Assembly: GCF_030247195.1 (NCBI RefSeq)
Contig: NC_080671.1
Coordinates: 6,724,501 to 6,788,500 of the forward strand
DNA: 64,000 nt
DNA from: Topomyia yanbarensis
Lineage: Eukaryota > Arthropoda > Insecta > Diptera > Culicidae
Reading direction: 5' to 3'
Shown here piece after piece: positions 43,300 through 55,999 of the stretch. Below the pieces are notes generated by a model. That model did no database searches and was not told the DNA's origin. It worked only from the letters and a program-made list of their open reading frames with translations. Position numbers and translations under genes: made by a program. How positions within the stretch are numbered: position 1 is the stretch's first letter; the number at the start of each line of letters is the position of its first letter.

Positions 43300-46200
43300 T
43301 CTAAAAATATGCACTGTTGATTTTCTTTGAATGGTGGGTTTTTTCAAGAAAAAGCGTTGATTTCTTAATTCTCAGTCGCGTTGGAAATTTGAGTAAAGTA
43401 TAAACTTTAAATCGATTAAAACAAATCGATTTTTTTTGGTTCAGTACAATATACATAACCCCTTTAGAAAAATCAGTTTTCCCACCACAATGCATTGATT
43501 GAGGAATTTAGATATTTTATTAACAGAGCATTAGCAATAATTCGTTTGTATGTCTATTTTATGGGCCATTTTTTCGCCTTCCCATTGATTTGGTTTGAGA
43601 TTTCTAGCACTGATGTTGTCCTATGCTGATTTGAGTGATTCTCTGAGTCCTGCCACTATCCCATGTAGTATGTGTTATCAAAAACATCGCGAAGCATCAA
43701 GTTCTAAATGTTCTCAAACGATATAATATCCGAAGAGAGTGATAAGAGTTATAAGAAATGTCTCATCACACTGTTAGGTGGATTAATAACGTTTTTTCTG
43801 TTGCTTTCGCACAAAAGTCAGTGGAATGTAATAAAGCACCAAATAAAAACTTATACAAAAACCACTACTACTACACGGTCTCAATTTTTCATTCTTCTAT
43901 GACACTGTTGCTGCTGCTACTGGAATCCATTGGTGACATGATAGTATTGTGCCGTCGTCCTTCGATTATTCGATGAGATAGCGACAAACGCTGAATGGGA
44001 AAAGCTATACGCTTATGGATTGCTAAAATTCTACATAGAGCGTACAGGAATTCCCCCTTCAGAGTTTGCCAGGATGTGAAGTGCTAGGTTTTGTGTGTCA
44101 AAGCTTTTTTTAAGCGTGGGATCTCGTGGCATTGTTGTTTAGTTTTTATTTTGTTACACTTGATATTCAACATTTTCAAGCTTTGCTCGTTAGCTAGTTG
44201 ACTATTGTTTTTTCGTTTCTATTATGGTTGGTTTCGTGAGCTGCTGTCACGTCCCCGGGACTTGAAATCAAAAATGTAATATTTTGAACTACCCACGAAC
44301 GCATAGTTGTCCCGTTTTCTATGGGATTTCCTATCTTTATGGGACTGATATGCGATCATAGGCCGAGAAGTGGAGAACGAATAATTAATATTTGTGAACA
44401 CACCGATCATTCACAATGAACTCGGTATGAAAGCATACTACATTTGAAACAAATGATAGGTTAAGTTTTTTATACAAAATATTTATGTTGTATCATAGGC
44501 TGTTTTAAAAGCTTTATAATAATATGTTTTACAATAATAACGATATCAAAGCATTATATTATAATTAGAAAACAATGTTATCGCTACTGTATTTTTTTTG
44601 CTCGTATTCTCACTTATAAATCCCATAGTTTCCTGCAATGATTAGTTAGGTTCTTAACAAAAAAAAATCCACTGCAACTCGAAACTTTGAACAATCTGTT
44701 AAATTACTGTGAATATTTTTCGTAGGTTTCTGTGATTTTCGTAGGTTCAAATAAAACCATTATCTAATTCTATGAAGTATTCGATTTTGTTTGTTTGGCA
44801 GTCAAAAACGAGTGCACTCCTTCAACGTTACGCTTATGTAATTAGATTGAACTGTTGTAGTAGGCAACAAACTCGCCATGCAATCACATTCGGTTTGGCC
44901 ATTTTCTCCTTCGTGCGTAAACGTTCATTGACATCGACATTGAACGCGGTTTTAAAAGCTTTTAGTTACTTTCGAGAAGAGCTGCTATGTAAAATGAAAG
45001 CATAACAAGTGATAGAAGTTCATGTATGTTGTTGTGTAGTTTACAATATATAAAAAAAAGTTGTTTCTCATTAATTTATTTGAATCATCGGATTTTAAAA
45101 GATCATACAACACGTTGGAATCCCATGTAACAAAAGCCGCCTAAACGCAAAAAAATCCAAATACCATTTCTTATAACTCAATTTGTTTTCCATCCAATCA
45201 TATCAGTAGTTTAAATTAAAGACGACAAAAGGCTGAAAAAGTACAGCCAGCCTGAGCTGGTGCGGTTTGCGTTCCAGTTTTCTTCCCGCTTGTTTCTCAT
45301 CTTCGGCTACCTTTTGCGTTTGAATTTCTCCATCTTGAGTCGCGCTTCAAGTATTTGTCATTTTAATAGCCGTACAGTGTTCAGTTAGTCATTTGTGTGT
45401 ACAATACAGTATCTATCTATGTATTGTTTTTATATTATAGTCCGGAGTTGAGAATGGCAATAGATAGGACACGTAGTCCAAAACTGTCGGTTGTCGCTTC
45501 ATAATCGCGAACTGATGAACGCGAGCTTTGTTATCTCTTCACTCGCCATTCCATAAATGACAAGCTAGTCATGATCTTTGGCAGTGCAGGAATCCTTCCA
45601 GCCACAGTGGTTGGTAAAGCTGGCGCTGCCGAACGAACGGTAATTCGCCATATTTCTTTTTCATTTTTACGTTCATTGGATTGTCTAGTCATTCGTTTGT
45701 TCGACTGGTGTCAATCACCAATACTAAGCTGCAGTAGTTTTTTATTACTTTGAACCTATTAAACTGCTTACCATAATCTTGCTTGGATTAGTGACGTGTG
45801 TGTTGTCTCTATTCCTAGTACAGTTCGTAGACTTTTCAATTAGAATAAAAAACAACAAAAATAAAGATGATTAATAGATTTAACCACTCCTTGTTGTACT
45901 ATTCTAAAATTTCATAAATAAGAATTCTGATGGATTACCAAAAACGCCGATGTATTCGTATCACAATTCCTACAACCACTTAACGATTATAAACTTTTTT
46001 TTATTATGGCGTAAGTGCAGATTTTATTTTGTGTGACGGACAGAAAACGACTAAAAGAAAAGACAACTTAATGTTGCAAAAACCACCACAGACAGTAGCG
46101 ATAGTTTTTGATAATATTTAGAAAGCAGGACACCACCTATAGTTCGTGAACAATTTTCTATAATTCTGGAAATAAAGAGTGGAATGGTCAACTATTGGTC

Positions 46201-46780
46201 AAATATGACTGCGCGCACGCTAATTAGGTTGTTATACATATGGACAAACTATATTTCATTGCAAAGTTCAGTGGCTACAAAGTACAAAAAATAAGCTTCC
46301 GATGTCCACATTGCAAATTGTCGGACTTTACGTTTCACACCTGCTTTTGCACTGCTATTGTGTCCACTTCATAATGCCAAACGCTAATTTGCTTTGAATT
46401 GTTCCTCATTTCCAACTATTTTCTGAGTTTTCTTAAACTTCCGTCTAACGAATGGACAATATTTTTCAATTGAGCACAACGCTGGCGAATTTGGTGGGCT
46501 GGTTAAAAGATCACGAAACAACTGTATTTCTTAAAAAAAAACAAGCATTTCTCTAACATTCCTTGGCGTAATCATACCTTCTTATCATGTCAGTTGTTAC
46601 GAAAATTTCACCTTGCAATGAGTAAATCGCCTGTCAAACGGAAAATTTTGGCTTTTTCTTCTTAAGCTCGTCTTTAACCTTCCCCCTTTTCTGGTAGCCG
46701 TATAAAACTCTGGACCTGGGAGGTACTTGATAACCGCCTTGCCATATGTTCAATCGTCTATTATGACGTTATCAACAATG
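43300..46780. other. Non-coding region, nothing recognised
   Basis: The sequence is unique-looking with fewer repeated phrases than its surroundings, especially 44200-46400, but no open frame, splice-supported exon or RNA gene could be supported. It may contain regulatory DNA of kis. Comparison with another mosquito would be the way to tell. Confidence 0.4.
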
Positions 46781-46788
46781 TTATATAC

Positions 46789-47039
46789 CAGCGGTTCTCA
46801 ACCTTGTTTGCTTCGCGGACCCCTTCGAAATCACCTTGGGTCATCGCGGACCCCTTCAAAATTATCCTGGGCAGTCGCGGACCCCTTCGAAATTACCCTA
46901 CCCGAAATTTTCAGTCTGATACGATAAAAAATACTTGAAGTTTCAATTTACGTCCGGAAAAGATTTTCCTCTTCGCGGACCCCCAGCAACGACTTCACGG
47001 CCCCCTAGGGGTCCGAGGACCCCCGCTCGAGAATCGCTG
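46789..47039. mobile_element. hAT MITE (251 bp) with 8-bp target duplication
   Basis: The ends are CAGCGGTTCTCAACC on the left and CGAGAATCGCTG on the right (CAGCGATTCTCG inverted), typical of hAT elements, including the CAG start. It is flanked by a perfect 8-bp duplication TTATATAC (46781-46788 and 47040-47047). Inside, the phrase tcgcggaccccttcgaaat occurs three times in direct order at 46815-46895, with a further gcggaccccc near the right end. It encodes no transposase. Confidence 0.9.
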
Positions 47040-48339
47040 TTATATACAACTTGCGCGCTCTTACTGTAGCCGTGGTGTTTGATTGTCATCTCGGTTGGGT
47101 ATTACCAAGTGAGGGTGGTTGGGCAGCAATTTGTGAATTAACTGAATATAAAAGGCCGCTGTATTTGTTTTCATTGTTGTAGGTGTTTTTTTTCCTTAGG
47201 TAATCCCGCACAGGGTTTCACGTAGTGTTCACATTGTTTGCAGCACTAACAGTTAGGAGATTGATCGTCATAAGTACACAGAGTGGTTCGAGCATCATTA
47301 GGGCCAGTTCGCAGAGTCAGGAAGAAAGTAATAGGACATCTCCAACACCGATGTAGATGTCTGTGAAGACGTTCCTTCGTTTGTAATCTCCACTGGTGAG
47401 CACTTCACCGTAGTGAGACATTAATTGGTGATTAGTGTCATTATGTGCATGTGGAGACAGATTATGCAGTCGTACTTCGATTGCGTTATATTCAGAAGAC
47501 ACGAGGTCCTTGACTTATCATAGGCATATGAAAGGGCAGACTGTTTGCTATATCACAGAAGTTAATCTAAATGTTTGATACATTGTCTTTACAATGCGAG
47601 GTTGAATCGGCAAAAGATTTTTTTTAAATCGTGGCGATGCAGAGTATGTCCGCTAATTAATCCAGTTTCTATATAATAGTGCCACAATTGAACAATTTTA
47701 AAAATTTCATTGCAAAATACTGAAAATTGAACGAGTGACAGAAAATCTCCGGAGACGCCTTTTCGAAAACTTGTACGTTATAACTCAAAATCTACTAGAT
47801 CAATCGTCAATCAATACAATATTTCTTTTTATATTTTCCCCGATTTTGGAACCTTTTGTAGCGCTTTGAAACCCGATCTTCGCTAAAAAAGCGGTTGTTA
47901 TTGTAAAAATATTAATAACATTTTTTTAAAAAGCTTGCGTAGTTAGCCGAGCAATGATGCGAAGAACTGTGCAAAATTTTAGAATGATTATAAGAGGACA
48001 TTTTGAGTTATGGTATGCACTGAAATTTTTCGTGAAGATTCACTGTTCACTGCGCCCAATTTTCAAGATTTCGCAATGGAAATGTGGGAAAATTTTCAAG
48101 TGTAGTATTATTGCATGAAAATTGACTAAATAGGCTAACATTTTCTGTATCGTCAAAGAATTTTTTTTGTTGCGATATTTTTTTCACCAAAAATGCTTTA
48201 CAATTTATTTTTCTTAGATATGAACATATGACACGGACATCTTGCCAACTCACCCCGATGCCAGAATACCTTAAACATAAAAACAACATTCATCCCTTAA
48301 AAATATACTTAGGAATTGGAAATGAAGGAAAATGTAAAA

Positions 48340-48545
48340 TATTGCGGGATCTAAGCGCAATATTAGACTTCAAACAATACAATAATAAATGCAGCAAACA
48401 GAATGCTGGGCTTTATTAAACGCTTCCGCTATACTTTTGAAAAGTCTAAAACAAGTAATATACACTTCAGACCAGTACTGGAATATTACAGCGTAGTATG
48501 TAATCCATACACTTCACTGTACAATACGCGTTAAGTGCAGGTTCT
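48340..48545 (+). mobile_element. Jockey-like reverse transcriptase fragment
   Basis: The plus strand reads ANRMLGFIKRFRYTFEKSKT followed by RPVLEYYSVVCNPYTSLYNT, matching the end of Jockey-clade reverse transcriptases (LGFI.R......L..SLVRP.LEY.S.VW.PY). Only this short end is preserved. Confidence 0.65.
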
Positions 48546-49059
48546 CATTCAAAATTAGAAAAAAAAACGATTTTTTTCTTTGCATTTTTGGAAAGGTACA
48601 GTGGTAGACAGAATTAGCACAATCATACCGCCAATACCTATAGAACGAATAACGTAATAAAATCAAATAGATAATTACCTAGTTGTTTCAAGAGATGTAG
48701 TGTACTGTTAGTGGGTATATGAAAATAAATCGTATAACATGGTATTAGACGATATGTGTAATTATATGAATGAAATTAACAAGAAAGTTAAATGGGGCTT
48801 GGACACGGAACTAGCACATATTTAAAAATTGCTGTAAATTTTGATCTACCTAGTGTTGGAATAGCGAGGAACGCAGACAGTCGAAGAGTGATCGCCCGCC
48901 TAGCGGTGGAGAGTGAACGATAGTACGAGTTAATGGAGATGCGTGATATAAGTTTATGCGTCCGACGATGGCTGAAGAATAGTAAGCCGAAACGTTACGT
49001 GTAAAAATGAGAAAATTTGCTGTTTCATTTTCACCGCGAAAAATCAACAAGTTTAGCTT

Positions 49060-49290
49060 AGTATTTAGTCGGGAAATATTTTTGCTTGAGCACAGTCTCT
49101 AGACAACGCTTTCAACCAGCTTACAAAATTGCTCTATTAGAATTAACAGCTCTCTAACTCCCAACCATGATCATTCATATTCTTTGAGACCCAGATATCA
49201 TTCAAATTCTTGGATTTCTTCGCTTTGGCGTGTTTTCCACGCCGTTCCACAGATTTTCTATTAGGTTTAGATCTGGGCGGCGTGCAGGTT
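49060..49290 (-). mobile_element. Tc1-type transposase fragment
   Basis: On the minus strand near 49279-49215 the frame reads PDLNLIENLWNGVENTPKRR, the last catalytic block of Tc1 transposases (consensus PDLNPIENLW). The frame ends soon after. The remaining transposase and the inverted ends are missing, and a MITE begins directly to the right at 49330. Confidence 0.7.
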
Positions 49291-49329
49291 ATAAAAGAAC
49301 ATTAACCATCTATCATATCATACATACAT

Positions 49330-50101
49330 CGTCGCTGTTGTGCTATCTTATGACAAACGCCATTTTGGGGTAAACTGAGTTAGGTATGCCACATTACTTG
49401 TTTGAAAAATCTCTACAAAGTGGCGTTTTCAGAATTTTGAAATTCTGCTTGGTTAGTTAGATATAGCGAGAAACTTGATGAGAAATTGTGAGTTTTTTTA
49501 ATTTCAAATCACTGTATCTAGGGATTTGCTCAAGTTATATTGAAGTTTTAGATGTTTTTATGTGTGAAAATGTCTGAGGAACACAATGGCATAAACATTT
49601 TCAAAAGAAAATTACACGAGTTGTGAGAAAAACACAGTTTTAGTTTTAAACTGGTAATAAAGCATATTTGGCAACACTGTAATCAAAAATAACATTTTTT
49701 TCTAGATTCCCTGACCCATTTCCTTCAAAATGCAATTCACCGATTGTTTATAGACCATATGAACGCAAAGATATGAATAAAAGTTAAAAATTGATGATTT
49801 TTTTCTATGGAAAATTTTCCATGCACGATTATGACACGTCCTACAAATTTTGTCATCAGTACACGCCTATGACACGTGTGAGTGCGACTTTTGTTTACAT
49901 TCATAGTAAAAACTCGCAACATAGTCAACCGATCTTCGTAATATTTGAGAGATTAATGTAGAATAGATAGAAGCATCAATTGTCTACTTTGGATTGTTTA
50001 TACCATTTATAAGTTTCAAAATATTCAATCTCAAACTTTAAAAATCGTTTTTCTCGAAATGTGCTAAATGGCGCTTGTCATAAGATAGCACAACAGCGAC
50101 G
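49330..50101. mobile_element. 772-bp MITE with ACAT target duplication
   Basis: The inverted ends CGTCGCTGTTGTGCTATCTT are exact for the first 20 bp and continue with one mismatch to about 37 bp (ATGACAAACGCCATTTT on the left). They are flanked by ACAT at 49326-49329 and 50102-50105. No transposase frame is present. The superfamily is not certain. Confidence 0.82.
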
Positions 50102-50724
50102 ACATGTGTTTCCTCTTTCATCATATAAAGCAGAGGAAAAATATGATAATGTGAGTATAAATAGGATTACTGCGTCTCAATTCATCTCAGCACCTCTATT
50201 CATCCTATCACATTAGTTAGAGCAGTCTGCTATCTCTATTCATCGCATTAGCTCAAATGCTAGGATAAACAAGGGTGCTCTTAGGAACGAACAAAGAGTA
50301 TGACACCTATTCAACCGCTATCCAATCACTGTAAGTCGAGCTATCAACGAAATAGTGTGGCATTCTGACTAAAAAGATGAATAAGGGCTCGTATACCCTC
50401 CGGATATATTGGCAGAATTTCAATCGCAGCTCCACTAAAATGAAAGAGGTCCAACAAAAAAAATCATTTAGTTTTACTCTTGGAACCGAAAGCTGCTAGG
50501 ATGAAAGTGTGAGAAATGAAGAAAGGTTAGAAGTCATTTTGATGTATTCTGGCATGACCGTAACCTAATTCTCTCTCAGAAAAAAGGCTGTAGGTGGAGT
50601 CTTCATAGCCGTTAATACAGGCGTTACTTCCCAAGAAATTAAAAAAAAAAACAATATAAAGAATTCGAACATGTACGGCAGAGGTACCAATATATCCCTT
50701 TACAAATGTGGTTTGACAAGTATA

Positions 50725-51958
50725 GAGTAAGGTGGGGTAAAAGTGCGCGTGGGGCAAAAGTGCGCATAGGACTTTTAGAAGCACAGAAGCGCTAGAACCT
50801 GGCAACTCTGTATGGATTTAGTGTATCGTTAAGTCAACTAATCGCACATATAAGCATGAAAGGTTGTAATATAGTGGCTTGAAATTAAGGGGGAAGGGCT
50901 ATTTTTCGCTGATTTGATATTATTTTTTGAATTTTGGGAATCATAAATTGGCTGTTTGAATAAATCAGGATCTATAAAACTACAGTACCCTAAAAATCTT
51001 CAACATATGGTTCGTTGCGAGATATATTTGATTTGATGAAAAAAATCAGTAATTTTCGTAACAATTGAATAAGTTAAAAAACTGACAGTGGGGTAAAAGT
51101 CCGCATAGCATATCCGCCCCAAATCAAAAGATGCGAGTGAAGCTTTTTATATAAAAATTGAACTAATTCTTCCATGATTTAAAGAAGGGACTAGCATCTT
51201 CAATAACTGCGAGCTCACCGGTCAAATCACGAGTGATATGAGCGGTTTAGGAACAAAAGCATCAGCATAACTGGTTCCAAAGAAAAATATAGAGTGCCGA
51301 CAGCTCAGAATAATTAAAAAGGAGTCAAAAAACTATGAATATGTGAATAAAGATGTATTTCCAATATAAATACTATGCTATATAAATATAAATATAAATA
51401 TAAATATAAATATAAATATAAATATAAATATAAATACAATATAAATATAAATAGCATATTCGCAAGAATTCTTGTAGTGATCTACCCAACTATGACAAAT
51501 AATGATGTTACCAGGGGTGACAATTTGATCATGAACCACATTGTCTAAAAGATGAAACATCCAAGTTTTTTCAACATAATGGAAAACTGAACAACATCAA
51601 CAGAGGCAGAGGGAGGGGTACTTTTTAGTTATGAAGGAAGAGTAAGAGGAGATGGATATCCTAAAATTGATTAGTTTAATTTATGGGCGGAAATAAATCG
51701 GCTATTTAAGCTGTGGGCACTTTTGCCCCGTGCTATGCGCACTCTTGCCCCGACCATGGGGCAAAAGTGTGCATTTGAGTATTTATAAGAAAATAACTAT
51801 TTCTCGGATTACAAGCAAAACCAAGAGATATCTAGTATTACGTTTTGAAGATGTGTGATGAGAGTATTAATTTGTAATCATGCCGATTTTCTAGTGCTTT
51901 TCTACCAATAGTTATTTTACGAAAACTGTTAGGTGCGCACTTTTGCCCCACCTTACTC
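50725..51958. mobile_element. TA-flanked element, GGGG(T/C)AAAAGTGCGC type (1,234 bp)
   Basis: The ends are GAGTAAGGTGGGGTAAAAGT on the left and GAGTAAGGTGGGGCAAAAGT inverted on the right, with TA on both sides (50723-50724 and 51959-51960). The core GGGGCAAAAGTGCGC is repeated inside each end and near 51090 and 51715-51775, in both orientations. A six-base microsatellite (51369-51455) lies inside. No transposase is encoded. Confidence 0.82.
51369..51456. repeat. (TAAATA)n microsatellite
   Basis: Fourteen or so copies of tataaa form the only long uninterrupted simple repeat in the window. It lies inside the TA-flanked element 50725-51958 and is probably length-variable. Confidence 0.9.
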
Positions 51959-51960
51959 TA

Positions 51961-53600
51961 CAGGGAATAATAGTAATGAAATTTGCAATATATTTTCAAA
52001 TTTCTTTCCAGAAGTTAACACTACAAATTTCGAAACCGACAGCAAGAGACATAAGTCTGACATAAGAAAATTGAACTTTTAATGGAAAAAGCTTTCGACT
52101 GTCTTTACTCAAAGAGAAATTTTCCGGATGCTCTTTCCTCTGATCTATGAAAGCTGCATTATCATACTTTGGTTCACAGTGTTGATGCTACTCCGGGTGT
52201 ATGATTCCTAAAGAAATGGCTTCCTTGATCATACGCACCGGAAACCCTCAAGCTTATGAGAACTATAACGGAAAGTCGAAATGTCCAGGAGTTTTTTTTT
52301 CTATCCCTTGCTTATTCAATTTCAACATGTACGAAATGTGGTACTGGTATGTTTCGAGAATAAACCAAAAGTAAATTATTTTCTGAACCTTAACAATATG
52401 AATATTGATAACGATATGGTCAAGTTTCCGGTGTACATTGAGCATAGTTCAGATTAGGTATGACAGAACAATCTTGCTTCACGTAACCTGATCTTCAGAT
52501 TAATGTTGCAAAGCGGAGAATTGGTCTCCGTTAAGGATGATTCTTGTAGCAACAACAAACACCACCAAAAAGAATACAGACCACAAGGAGGACGATTTCA
52601 CAACCATAGTCAACAAGTGGAAATCGAAATAAAAACTAGCATCTGTGATATTCAGTGCAATAGCTAATGATGATAGTATGAATAAAAACGACAATCCAGT
52701 AAGCAGACTTATTGTCCGGGAACGTTAAAAATTCTCCAATGGTGCCGAAAAGATCGTGGTAAATTGCGGCACTATGCTATATTTCCGCTTAGTAAAGAAA
52801 AATTAGGCGGGTTTGAAGAGTACACCGCGCTAACCCGGTTTATGATGTCAAGACAAGCCGAGGCAGTAATTCACGTCGCTGACCTTCCGTTTATTCTAAT
52901 GTTGCAAGTTTGAGTCCATCCCTGTCGTCACTGCCCACCTTCTCTCCGCTGTTCCTGATATGATAGCTGTTATCGGTAGGTTAGTTAATATCTTGCCAAG
53001 CATAAACCTTCGGTCCAAAAAGCAAACGTGATTGTATTTTCCTGGTTCTAAGATATCTTGATTAAAACCTAAACTACTAGTCTTAAAAAGTACCCCTGCC
53101 CCACTTTCTCCTAATAAAAATCAAGTGTTCACCTTCCTGTATATCAAACTGTACTCCTAGTTTAAGATAGCTGTAAAACCTTTCCTCTTAAATCATTAAA
53201 TTGGCAAACATTGAAAGCTTTTTCAAAATGGTTATTTCCTAGTTTAAAGGTACTTCAAATGTAGAAAAATGAAAATACGCACCGCCAAGCTAACGCCTAT
53301 CAAATAATCGAACTGATTAAAAAAAAGTCTGCTAGTGGCGAGCGCCTATACTTAGTAACAAATGTCCTCCTCCTCACTAACAAATATCCAAATATACGGT
53401 CTCTAGCAAAAGCTAGGATCGGACTAACATTCATTCCCTTCCCTTCCACGATCTACGTTCGAGCCTGGCCGGCGCCAGTATTGATCAATGAACACTTTGG
53501 GATTACCAGGAGGGTCACACTGAAAGATGTTTCGCTATTCCCAAGCACAATTATCTATTATCTCTGGGCAGCTACAACCAGTCCAGATCTATAACGGAGT
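51961..53600. other. Non-coding region, nothing recognised
   Basis: AT-rich sequence with stops in all frames. A phrase at 52770-52810 (actatgctatatttccgcttagtaaag) belongs to the repeat family seen at 53630 and 60830. No gene is supported. Confidence 0.45.
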
Positions 53601-53629
53601 AGCAGCCAGGGGTGGCCGCACAAGCTCAA

Positions 53630-53890
53630 GCTCAAGTGGAGAAAAATTTGGGTAAGAACTAAACTCCATTAGGAAGAAATTTGTTTAACGCAACATTTGC
53701 GTGTTAAGGGCACAAAACCTATAACAAAATTATTTATGAAACTTGCATTTCGACTTCCTCTCATCAGAATCCGTTAGTAACTTAGTGACGAGACTAAGCT
53801 CCTTAATGGAGAAAAATTAGTTTTTGCCCAAATTCTTCTCCACTACAGAGGAATATAGCATAGTGCATCTTGTATTGGCGAAACGCAAAT
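53630..53890. repeat. Small foldback repeat, copy 1
   Basis: The left arm tggagaaaaatttgggtaagaact (53637-53660) is matched by the inverse of tttgcccaaattcttctcca on the right (53823-53842). Between them lies ttcgacttcctctcatcagaatccg. A related copy is at 60610-60960 and fragments occur at 3030 and 52775. Non-coding. Confidence 0.6.
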
Positions 53891-54701
53891 TCCATTGCTA
53901 ATTTATGTTTTAAGGGTTTCGTGAATAAATTGAAAATTTTGTTTGAAACCATAATACTCAGGCAAAAGCAAAATTTTGAATAAAACATCCAGTTTATGTG
54001 TGGAAAAGGATCATATGAAGACGCTTACGGTTTCTCGACGATCAAACCCTTTGACGGGATAATTTGTCATTTTTATCAAATGCGAATCATCGATGTCTAT
54101 GACATGCCTTGGTATAGTAACTCCTTACTTTGTAGTTCCGAAAATCACCTTTCGACAACTACGCATGTGACTAAGCCAATGTGATTGTATCTTAAAATAA
54201 AAACAGGTCTGTGAGAAAATAAAGATCTTGGTCCGTATTTACGCAATGGGACTCATTGTAAAGAGGGCCAAGTCTGTTCTTTGACGTGAGACAAGTTGGT
54301 ACACTTTAGCGATTCGTAGTAACACTGCCTGAGCTGGACTCCTGCCAACAGAAGACAAAAGATTAGCCCGTAAGATTTAAGGCCTGTCTCTAATGATCCT
54401 GCCACTTCTAGTTTTCCGATCTGTATACATCACATCCTTGCTCTTACTTGAGTACTATGGCTCTAAAAAAATTCATAGCATTCCCTACTTAATAATCTCT
54501 AGCTAAATGAATGTCGTTAAAAATTCGAGCAAAGAAGGAGGGTTGAATTATCTTTAATGAACAAAAATAGCTAAACTGACTGGATAATTTTTAGCTTTTT
54601 CATAGAACATATTTTCTTCATGAAGATATTATCATGCAAATAGGTTGCACTTTATAAAACCTACCACATGTATCTCGAAAGTGCTGAAATGTCACATGGT
54701 A

Positions 54702-55993
54702 GGGAAATTGTGGGAAAAACCGACACTGTGGGTAAAACCGACACCCCACAACTTTCCTAGAAATCAAATTTTTATTCATTTCATAATTACACATTATTAT
54801 TAGTACGTTTATGTAGAGCATTTGAAGAAAAATTGGATTTACGTTAGTGCGCCGAATGTCATAAAAATAAATAAAACATACGACAGCAGCATTCATACTC
54901 GTCTGGATGTTAAATTTCGTTGGTAGATTTTAAGGTTTTAACCGAACAAAAGCTTTTCAAATCACCACAATTTCAGTACCTATTATTATCGGCCTTTCCT
55001 ATGATCAACTAGGTGCATTGAAGGAGTTTGAGAAATTCAATATTTTTAATTGCTTTTATAAAAAAATGTGCGCTGTTGGGGTAAAACCGACACGCTTTCA
55101 AGATGGTTGTGTATACTTGCGATACATTACAAAATGCTGGGGATCTTTGTGACACTTCAATTAGCCTATTAGAACACTATAGTATTAGCAGAAATACACA
55201 GAAATACTTTTATTGTGTTTATTTCTTGTAAGTCTCTTCAAAAATCAAAAAATGGAATTTTGCTTACTTGATTCTATCGAAGCTTTTGCTATTTCTGCAA
55301 AAAGCTCATCAAACGAAATTTCTAGTGTTCTCTTGGTTTGTCATAGACGAACTTTATCACAATGAGACAATGATCTTATGTATACCCAAATAGATCGTTG
55401 ATGATCAGAGTCCGAAAAATCAAACCTGAAAAAGATAGTTTTACTAAGAAGTGTATGAATCCAATTAACAGAACGTATAACGCTTGCAAATCTTCTCTTA
55501 CGAAATAAAATGATACTGAAGTTTGCAATGATGTGCGCAAGGAATATTTGGAAATACTGATATCAAGAAATAATCCTATAGCATAACATACTCTTATTTA
55601 TAGACTACACTTTCGAACTTTCTTCCTCTCACTACATGATGAAGCAATAAAAACGCACATATTTGCATCATACATACTCACACTTTATTAATCACGCATA
55701 TATCTCATTTTTAATAAAGATAAAGATTTTAATAAAGTGGAGAGAAAATAAATTAAAGGGGGTGTCGATCTTACCCCTATGGGGTGTCGGTTTACCCGCA
55801 GTACCTACAAAAAGTCACTTTGTTTTCCAAGTTTTACAACCAATAATTTTTAATGAAATTAATTTTTTGAAGCGCTAAAAAAATTAAGTATTGTTAAGAA
55901 TTTTCTGAAGAAGAATCATTATAATTTTATTGTTTTTGTGGCAACTTAGAAAAAGTGTTAAGCTTAAAGTGTCGGTTTTAACCATAATTCCCC
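54702..55993. mobile_element. TA-flanked element, GGGTAAAACCGACAC type (1,292 bp)
   Basis: The ends are GGGAAATTGTGGGAAAAACC on the left and GGGGAATTATGGTTAAAACC inverted on the right, flanked by TA (54700-54701 and 55994-55995). The motif GGTAAAACCGACAC is repeated next to the left end, at 55078-55092 and, inverted, at 55775-55795. The interior is AT-rich and encodes no transposase. Confidence 0.78.
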
Positions 55994-55999
55994 TACTGA

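Noticed and set aside
48850..49050. 66-codon minus-strand frame as a small gene
   Set aside because: It falls in repeat-like sequence with no splice context or recognisable similarity.
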